Shown here piece after piece: positions 10,764 through 15,998 of a DNA stretch of 15,998 nucleotides (the stretch's first letter is position 1; each line of letters starts with the position of its first letter). The translations under genes and the position numbers were made by a program. The stretch is taken from NCBI GenBank assembly GCA_025093985.1, contig JACAAK010000059.1, positions 1-15,998 of the forward strand, in the 5' to 3' direction. The notes beneath the pieces were generated by a model that had not been told where the DNA came from, did no database searches, and saw nothing but the letters and a program-made list of their open reading frames with translations. The DNA is from Calvatia gigantea. Taxonomy: Eukaryota; Basidiomycota; Agaricomycetes; Agaricales; Lycoperdaceae.

Positions 10764-11887
10764 TTGGAGTCTTCAGAAAAATCCTTCTGTTCATCTGGGT
10801 TGGTTTCCTCTACTGCTTGGATTTGTACTTTCTTGGGTACAGTGCAAACTTTGGTGATGTGACCTGTCTTTCCACAGTTGTAGCAGGTTAGCCCTTTGGG
10901 CTTCTTGCAGTCCTTGGCAATGTGGCCAAAAACACCACAATTGTAGCATTTTGGTTCTCCTTTTGCATTGAAGACATGGCATCTACTGCCTATCTCCATT
11001 AGTTCTCCCATTCCTTCATAGGTGGTCCTGGTGTTGGTTTTCTTGTCTCCTCAGTATTCCGATGCTTTGTACCCTTGTCCCATGGTGAGAATGGCTTCTG
11101 TCCATTCTGCATAGGTATCAGGTCTGGCACTGGGTGGGTAGCCCATGATGGTGTGGATAATGTCTTGTCTGGCATTCTTTTTGAGCAGAAACATTGCATG
11201 TTTGTTGTCTGTTTTTGCCTTGCTCTTTAGGACTTGGAATTCAATTAGGTAGTCGGCTGTGTTTTTGTTTCCTTGTTTGAACTTTTCGATCTGCCATTCT
11301 GCTTTACTGTTTGAGGCATTGTCAGAAAAGGTTTTCCTAAAGTCTTCAGACAAGGCCTTCCAGTCTACTGAGTCTTCCCCATCTAAGATTTGTGGGGCTT
11401 TCATGGCTGTGTAGGCTCCTGCTGTTTCTCCCCTTAACCTGGCTAAGACTGCTATAGCCTTGTCATCTGCCAAGACAATCTTGTTGAATTTCATAAAGAG
11501 CATCATAGCTCTCCACCAATCATCAAATTTAGTGCAGGTGCCATCAAAAAACCCTGGGTCTGGCACTAAGCCTTTCCCACTAGGTGCTGTTGCAGGTACT
11601 ACTGTGTTGTCAGTCATATCAGAGTTGGTTTCTGATTCTGTTTTGTCTGAGCTTGATTCATCTGATTTTTCCTGATGGATTAGCTCTTCCTCTGCTAGGT
11701 CAAGTTCATTTAGAAGTTCAGATAGTGCTTCTTCTTCTGCTGGGTTTGCTCCAGGTTTGTCATGTGTTTCTCTGGTTGGTTCTTCAGGTACTTCAGCATT
11801 CCCTGTTTCTTCTTCATCTGATGTCTCGGATTTGTCATTGGTGACTTCAAGGTTCAGTTCTCTATATTCATCTAGGTTTGAGCTCAT
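10760..11887 (-). pseudogene. gag: Gypsy gag, one in-frame stop
   Basis: Gag is the structural protein that would build the virus-like particle and bind element RNA. The 375-codon frame starts at the first Met after the leader, 80 bases from the 5' LTR. Residues about 1-95 are strongly acidic (runs of Glu and Asp). Residues about 110-275 are the retrotransposon Gag core, with FFDGTCTKFDDWW, then ARLRGETAGAY, then WQIEKFKQGNKNTADYLIEF. Two CCHC zinc knuckles follow at residues 314-327 (CYNCGVFGHIAKDC) and 335-348 (CYNCGKTGHITKVC), both complete. A single TGA at 11051-11053 (codon 279) separates the core from the knuckles and falls in CGA-like context. The frame ends in TAA at 10760-10762, where pol overlaps in the -1 frame. 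Confidence 0.93.
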
Positions 11888-11954
11888 ATACTAGCTCCTG
11901 GGTTGTCTCTTGTTCAGGCCTGTTTCAGCCTACTCCTTGCAAGGTGAGGTGGGG

Positions 11955-11965
11955 ATGCTTAACCA
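11955..11965 (-). promoter_or_regulatory. Self-primer binding site (11 bases)
   Basis: Two bases inside the 5' LTR the minus strand reads TGGTTAAGCAT. This is the exact reverse complement of ATGCTTAACCA inside the LTR (minus strand 12057-12047), which begins at the predicted RNA start. The match is exactly 11 bases and the next bases on both sides do not pair. In the Tf1 retrotransposon of fission yeast the first 11 bases of the RNA pair with the primer site, are cleaved off and prime reverse transcription; this layout is the same. Confidence 0.8.
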
Positions 11966-11967
11966 AA

Positions 11968-12269
11968 TGTTATGACCTTAGTCTGAGTAAACCTCAGGTT
12001 GCAACTTAGGCTAAGACTTGAGGGTGAGTAAGGGGGGAGAACTAGGTGGTTAAGCATACTGAATACAGTAGATGTATGTATGCTTAAATAGGGGAAGTCA
12101 TCCAGTTGAATGGATGGAGTAGCTATATGAAACGTCCAGTAAGAATGGCATAGTAGCTGGCATGAGTCAGGAATGGAGATCGCTCGACAGGAATAGCTGA
12201 AACAGATGTACTGATGAATAGAAATACAGAAACAATGGAATACGACTTGATCGGTGAAAAGCCATAACA
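11968..12269 (-). repeat. Gypsy 5' LTR (302 bp)
   Basis: TGTTATGACC at 11968 to CATAACA at 12269, with matching TGTTATG/CATAACA inverted ends. It pairs with 5605-5906 (97% identity, 9 transitions). On the minus strand, U3 would be 12269-12058, and R begins at 12057 if the predicted start is right. Gag begins 80 bases beyond its inner edge. Confidence 0.96.
12057..12090 (-). promoter_or_regulatory. Predicted Gypsy promoter: TATA-like box and RNA start
   Basis: The minus strand has TATTTAAG at 12090-12083. The base that must be the RNA 5' end for self-priming is 12057, which puts the box at -33 to -26, a normal TATA distance. The same spacing occurs in the 3' LTR (5720-5727 and 5694) and in the nested solo LTR (9780-9787 and 9754). 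The start was inferred from the primer match, so the box is independent support. Confidence 0.65.
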
Positions 12270-12274
12270 ATTAC

Positions 12275-12405
12275 CATAGGTAAGCTATAAGTCCCACATA
12301 CCCTTCAAATAATGAAAGACACACTTGATGGCATCCCAGTGAGCCTCTCCAGGGTTTTTCATGAATTGTGATAAAGAGGCAGAAATAGAATTACTAAGTG
12401 TGATA
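12275..12405 (-). pseudogene. Copia RT/RNase H fragment, different element
   Basis: About 43 codons on the minus strand carry the Copia block around the RT-RNase H junction: SLSQFMKNPGEAHWDAIKC, then VFHYLKGMWDL and, after a TGA, LTYG. This is the standard NPG..HW.A.K...YLKG...L.Y signature. The equivalent block of the Copia pol at 3495-5604 (ATNPAPKHYHTRIHILKYL) is clearly different, so this is a second family. It ends abruptly at the Gypsy 5' LTR and fades into unrecognised sequence at about 12405. Confidence 0.8.
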
Positions 12406-12410
12406 TGGAT

Positions 12411-14367
12411 GTACGGCTTAGATTAAGCTGACGGAATAGATTTTTAAAGATTTCTGCACAAGGCAAGTTCATGGGGAGGCAATCTGACAATATAAGGGAC
12501 AATTCCACAAAATAACGCAAAACAACGACGCATAGAGAACACTAGAATAGCTAACTACCTTCACTAAGAAGAGCAAAGCCAAGTTACACTGTAAAAAGCA
12601 CAACTCACGTCCCTTATCTAAGAAGTTAACAAGACACAGAACCTCAGGTACTCCCTAAGATTCACCCTTATCAAGTCAACGACCAGAAGCGCACTGTCCT
12701 ACACTTGTGATACTCCAAGTACCAGGGTGTAGCGATGCAATACGCTCTTTGTTACGAACTTACCATATCCCCGGACTCTCCGAACTCACGTATTAACCTT
12801 CCTTGCAGACGTTCCATCCCTTTTCTTGTATACCCCGGTCCGTTCTTTATTTATTTATCACATGTACTTCTACCCTTGATTCTTATGATTCATCCTGAAT
12901 CATGTTCCTGTTTCACCTTCATCTTTCCCACCATCGTACTTCTCTTTACCTGACTCCATCTTCTTATGACTCGTACTCGTTCTTCTATTCATTTCACCTA
13001 TCCCTATGATTCCTTAGATTACCAATTAACCGGTAGTAGTTCTCATTGACTCATATCTACTTACTACGTAATCTCTCATCTCCTATTTGCAGCTAGTATA
13101 TAAACCTTAAGTAGTACTTTGTATTACTTCAGGTTATTCTAGTAACAAGCTTCCTTATCTTCGCTCGTCTGCTACAAGGTTAACAACCTTGGGGACTGCA
13201 GTGACACTTAACTCGGACTTCTCAGGCAAGCGTGAGCTTCTACTCGAGGGAGCGATCCGAAGCCTGCACAGAAGTCATTGAGACTTGTCGAATACTCCTG
13301 GGCTATAGCGTTGAAAGCCTCCCTGAGTGGGGACGATCCGGGCCCGGTTGCGAAGTAAGGTAACGCACATAACACTCTTAATCTAAGCTCACTTTGCAAG
13401 TAAGCCGAGGTCTTCTTCTTAGATTACAAAGGTCTCAACCTTAGCTCAAGTCACTTAATCCAGTTAATCTCGAAAGAACTTATTACTTTGCTTTGCTCAG
13501 GCACAATAGATCACTTTTCACTGCGCTCTGAAGGCTGGGCAATGGCTAGTAGGTTCCTTGCCATATCCGACACCTCAGAGGGGGTTTATATATTATTTGG
13601 GTGCACGTTATGATGAGACAATGATTACACAACTAGGAACATATTATCAAGCAAGGTACAAACCGGTAGATTAGATTGCGCGCCAAGGGAGCCGCAACCT
13701 GTTAGATTAGTGAAACATTGGAAATACAGAAGGATTCCGGGTATCCATTTGTTCTGGGCTGTGTTTTAGTCCATTTTCTGGGTCTGCATTCTTCTCTAAA
13801 TATGTAGAACATCTAAGATTTCGGACGTCGCGTGAACTGTTCTCCTACGTGTCCCTAGGGATTGTATATGAACGTGTTCATACGCGTCATTAGTGCTGAG
13901 TGATGTTCGTTAATCTAGCGATGGTGGCATTTCCTTGTGAACACGCCGATCATCCTTTTAGATTAAGCACATCGGACTTATTTCCCGAGTCAAGGCTCAT
14001 TGGAGGGGTCCTGTAGCTCTGTATAGACGCATTGGAATGGTTTTACCGCCTGGTCCGGCCGGAATCATGACTGGTCATATGGTACACTGTTAGAATTGCT
14101 TTTTGTTAAGCACAGTGGCCATCCCGTAGCCGCCGCTATCCGTCATCAATGGCCATAGTGTTCTACAGTGATCGAGTACTCTTTTATTATACTGTTGGGC
14201 TCTTAGATTAGGTCGTACTACTACAGGAAGGTTCGATGCAATCGTTAGATTAGACTTGTATGCCTTAGATTAGCAATTTTCATGCGTGAAAATGGCTTTG
14301 CCATTACAGCGAGAAGACCTGGACAGCATACACAATATCCGGACACGTCCCAAAAGCAGCATACATA
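12411..14367. other. Region with no supportable gene
   Basis: No coding region or RNA gene can be supported. About 12740-13020 is pyrimidine-rich on the plus strand and gives only low-complexity open frames. A TATATAAA lies near 13097, with no gene behind it. The region is distinguished by repeated TTAGATTA octamers, described separately. A short open stretch starting at ATG 14292 runs into the Tc1-like element. Confidence 0.5.
12418..14272. repeat. Dispersed TTAGATTA octamer cluster (nine exact copies)
   Basis: Exact copies begin at 12418, 13014, 13419, 13702, 13958, 14203, 14245 and 14265 on the plus strand and at 13379 as TAATCTAA. Near copies are at 13667-13677 (TAGATTAGATT) and near 13912 (TAATCTAG). 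Five are preceded by C. An 8-base word is expected about once per 33 kb on either strand, so nine in 1.9 kb is a strong excess. Spacing is irregular, so this is not a tandem array. I noticed no exact copy elsewhere in the window. Confidence 0.8.
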
Positions 14368-14579
14368 CAGTAAGGGACAAAACTGTTCCAATGTTTTGAA
14401 CTTCTCAGAAGATCAGCTCATATCTCAAGGACTACTGTGGCTGTGCACTTCCTAATTTAATTGTAGATAGTCCAGTATCTTATCTAATCATATGCAAAGT
14501 ATGATTATGTAATCCTTTGTTTTAGGGGAGTTATTAATTAATTAATATTTTAAGTGCATTGGAACAGTTTTGTCCCTCT
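14368..14579 (+). repeat. Tc1-like terminal inverted repeat, left (212 bp)
   Basis: It is the reverse complement of 15761-15972 with about 5 mismatches. It carries the word AGGGACAAAACTGTTCCAAT near its outer end (from 14373) and the same word inverted near its inner end (ending 14577). The middle contains an AT-rich TTAATTAATTAAT near 14535. Confidence 0.96.
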
Positions 14580-14605
14580 TGAAATTTATATACAAAATGG
14601 GTATT

Positions 14606-15622
14606 CTAGTACCTGGTATAAGCTCCCTTGGCCTGTAAAACTGCCTGGACCCTCCTAGGCATACTCTCTATCAGATTCTGACACACTTCTGGTTCTATGT
14701 CATCCCACTCCTTTTGTATCCTCTCCCATAGGGTATTCATGCTATCAGGAGGAGTATCATACTCTCCCAGCTTATTCTTGAGGTGAGTCCAGAGATGTTC
14801 AATGGGATTAAGGTCTGGAGACTGTGGGGGCCATACCATAACCTCCAATTCAGACTCATCTAGCCAGTTTGTAGCCTTTTTGCTCTTGTGTTTGGGGTCA
14901 TTGTCCTGTTGGAAGACCATATCCTCCTCATTCTTCCCATACCACCTGATGCTCCTCTTTAGTTCATCCCCCAAAATTTGAACATAAAGGTCAGCATCCA
15001 TCTTCCCTTCAATTTTAGTGGCAAACCCCACTCCATCCCACAGCATACAACCCCAGATCATCACATTTCCTCCACCAAACTTGACTGTTCCCTCAACCAA
15101 TCTATCATTCAGCCCCTCTCCTGCCTTTTTCCATACCCAAACCCTTCCATCTGATCCAAACCGATTGATTTTGGACTCATCTGTCCAAATAACCCTCTTC
15201 CAGTCCTCCAGGGTCCAGTTAACATGTGCTTCTGCCCACTCCAACCTTTTCCTCCTATGGACAGCAGTAAGTTTAGGTCGTTTCCGCTTGACTACAGCCT
15301 TCATTCCAGCTCCTCTGAGTGCCCTGCGCACTGTTTTGGTGGATACAGGCTGGGCAATAACATTTTGAAGTGATTTGGTGACTTGGGAGGCATTGTCAGC
15401 CTTGCGAGAGGTGATGAGGCGAACAGAATAGTGGATATCAGAGGGAGAAAGTTTAGATGGGCGGCCACCAACAGATTTGGAAAGTGTTGATCTATGTTTG
15501 GAGCGAATCCTAGAAATAGTACTGACTCCCAGACCAGTAATAGAAGCAATATGATGAGCAGATTTCCCTTGGTCCAGGTAAGAGAGGACTCTATTGGTCT
15601 GAGTAGAGGAAAGAGAGCGCAT
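14606..15622 (-). CDS. Tc1-like transposase, DD34E
   Basis: The enzyme would bind the inverted repeats, excise the element and insert it at TA. From Met 15622 it is 338 residues, the usual Tc1 length. Residues about 4-42 and 64-104 form two helix-turn-helix units, joined by a GRPSK (GRPR-like) hook near 53. KRKRPK at 112-117 is a likely nuclear signal. The catalytic triad is D148 (IWTDESK), D240 (FQQDNDPKH) and E275 (NPIEHLW), with 34 residues between the last two. The frame is open to an earlier Met at 15679, but that ATG overlaps the TATAAAT at 15678-15684, so a TATA-directed RNA would begin downstream of it; I therefore chose 15622. There are no stops, frameshifts or lost key residues. Confidence 0.95.
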   Translation of the reverse strand: MRSLSSTQTNRVLSYLDQGKSAHHIASITGLGVSTISRIRSKHRSTLSKSVGGRPSKLSPSDIHYSVRLITSRKADNASQVTKSLQNVIAQPVSTKTVRRALRGAGMKAVVKRKRPKLTAVHRRKRLEWAEAHVNWTLEDWKRVIWTDESKINRFGSDGRVWVWKKAGEGLNDRLVEGTVKFGGGNVMIWGCMLWDGVGFATKIEGKMDADLYVQILGDELKRSIRWYGKNEEDMVFQQDNDPKHKSKKATNWLDESELEVMVWPPQSPDLNPIEHLWTHLKNKLGEYDTPPDSMNTLWERIQKEWDDIEPEVCQNLIESMPRRVQAVLQAKGAYTRY

Positions 15623-15677
15623 ATAGTTGTAAAGGTATAGTGGGGGAGTTAATTTGCACCTGAGAATAAGCACATCC

Positions 15678-15684
15678 ATTTATA
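15678..15684 (-). promoter_or_regulatory. TATA-like box of the transposase gene
   Basis: The minus strand reads TATAAAT here, overlapping the first in-frame ATG (15677-15679). A start site 25-35 bases downstream would fall near 15655-15650, leaving a leader of about 30 bases before Met 15622. It lies between the right inverted repeat and the gene. Confidence 0.5.
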
Positions 15685-15760
15685 CATCACCCTACATGGT
15701 CACATGATTTTATTTGTATTTATTTGATTGCAATAAACGAAGTCATGTGCTCAGAATTTG

Positions 15761-15972
15761 AGAGGGACAAAACTGTTCCAATGTACTTAAAATATTAATT
15801 AATTAATAACTCCCCCAAAACAAAGGATTACATAATCATACTTTGCATATGATTAGATAAGATACTGGACTATCTACAATTAAATTAGGAAGTGCACAGC
15901 CACAGTAGTCCTTGAGTTATGAGCTGATCTTCTGAAAAGTTCAAAACATTGGAACGGTTTTGTCCCTTACTG
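15761..15972 (-). repeat. Tc1-like terminal inverted repeat, right (212 bp)
   Basis: Mirror of 14368-14579. The inner word AGGGACAAAACTGTTCCAAT starts at 15763; the outer inverted word ends at 15967 and has one mismatch (AACGG in place of AACAG). Confidence 0.96.
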
Positions 15973-15998
15973 TAAGAGTACCAACTGCCTCTTGATAA

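Larger units (their letters stand above)
5605..12269 (-). mobile_element. Ty3/Gypsy chromovirus, self-priming type, decayed, with nested solo LTR
   Basis: A 6665-bp LTR retrotransposon on the minus strand (about 6354 bp without the nested insertion). Order on the minus strand: 5' LTR, 11-base self-complementary primer site, gag, pol (protease, RT, RNase H, integrase, chromodomain, extra tail), purine tract, 3' LTR. Pol lies in the -1 frame relative to gag. The domain order and chromodomain place it in the chromoviruses; the primer arrangement matches the Tf1-type self-priming mechanism. The LTRs differ at 9 of 302 positions, all transitions. About 25 in-frame stops and two lost catalytic Asp residues make it non-autonomous. 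No target duplication is evident: left flank GTACC, right flank ATTAC. Confidence 0.93.
14368..15972 (-). mobile_element. Complete Tc1-like DNA transposon, 1605 bp
   Basis: The element begins CAGTAAGGGACAAAAC at 14368, ends with the inverse at 15972, and is flanked by the TA duplication typical of Tc1/mariner (14366-14367 and 15973-15974). It has 212-bp inverted repeats and one intact transposase gene on the minus strand. About 5 mismatches between the two repeats suggest a recent arrival. Nothing in the coding or terminal sequence looks disabling, so it may be mobile. Confidence 0.97.

Noticed and set aside
7110..11053. TGA reassigned to an amino acid in the Gypsy element
   Set aside because: TGG is used for Trp normally, the expected residue is Arg, and CpG decay explains the pattern, including the non-stop changes.
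12750..13185. Possible solo LTR, TGTTACGAAC to GGTTAACA with TATATAAA near 13097
   Set aside because: The ends share only a 5-base inverted match, the flanks (CTCTT and ACCTT) do not form a clean duplication, and there is no second copy in the window.
13208..13399. 63-codon minus-strand open frame in a more GC-rich patch
   Set aside because: Short, no recognisable motif, and no supporting context; the patch does not look like rRNA or tRNA either.
14228..14240. GGTTCGATGC resembling a tRNA T-loop
   Set aside because: No acceptor, D or anticodon arm can be paired around it.
15018..15368. 116-codon plus-strand open frame inside the Tc1-like element
   Set aside because: It is the antisense shadow of the transposase gene.

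Overview
The window looks like a transposon-rich, gene-poor stretch of a filamentous fungal genome, probably a basidiomycete. This is inferred from element types (a chromodomain-bearing Ty3/Gypsy chromovirus, a Ty1/Copia element, a Tc1-like DNA transposon) and from the lack of any recognisable host gene; no species is claimed. Almost everything recognisable reads on the minus strand.

Layout: 1-2929 has no supportable gene. 2930-3500 is a candidate Copia LTR (2942-3500) whose minus-strand end abuts a 12-base match to the anticodon arm of initiator tRNA-Met, a Copia-type half-tRNA primer site. 3495-5604 is the 3' half of a decayed Copia pol (integrase-RT linker, RT, RNase H). 5605-12269 is a nearly full-length but decayed Gypsy chromovirus on the minus strand. 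Its two 302-bp LTRs (11968-12269 and 5605-5906) differ by 9 transitions and no transversions. Inside are gag (10760-11887), then pol in the -1 frame: protease, RT, RNase H, integrase, chromodomain and an unassigned tail of about 350 codons. A solo LTR of a related family (9663-9968, 5-bp GGGGG target duplication) sits inside RT; removing it and one duplication copy (311 bp) puts both halves of pol in one frame. 12275-12405 is a scrap of a different Copia element. 12411-14367 has no gene but carries nine exact copies of the octamer TTAGATTA. 14368-15972 is a complete Tc1-like transposon with TA duplications, 212-bp inverted repeats and an intact DD34E transposase.

The main discovery is the Gypsy priming system. 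The 11 bases just inside the 5' LTR are perfectly complementary to 11 bases within the LTR whose first base lies 26-33 bases downstream of a TATA-like box. That is the arrangement of self-primed Tf1-type elements, where the RNA 5' end folds back and primes its own reverse transcription. The Gypsy ORFs carry 25 premature stops, of which 22 are TGA, mostly where an Arg codon is expected, and catalytic Asp-to-Asn changes in protease and RNase H occur in CGAT context. Together this points to decay by CpG deamination. The Tc1-like element is intact and its repeats are about 97-98% identical, so it is the youngest and possibly still active occupant.
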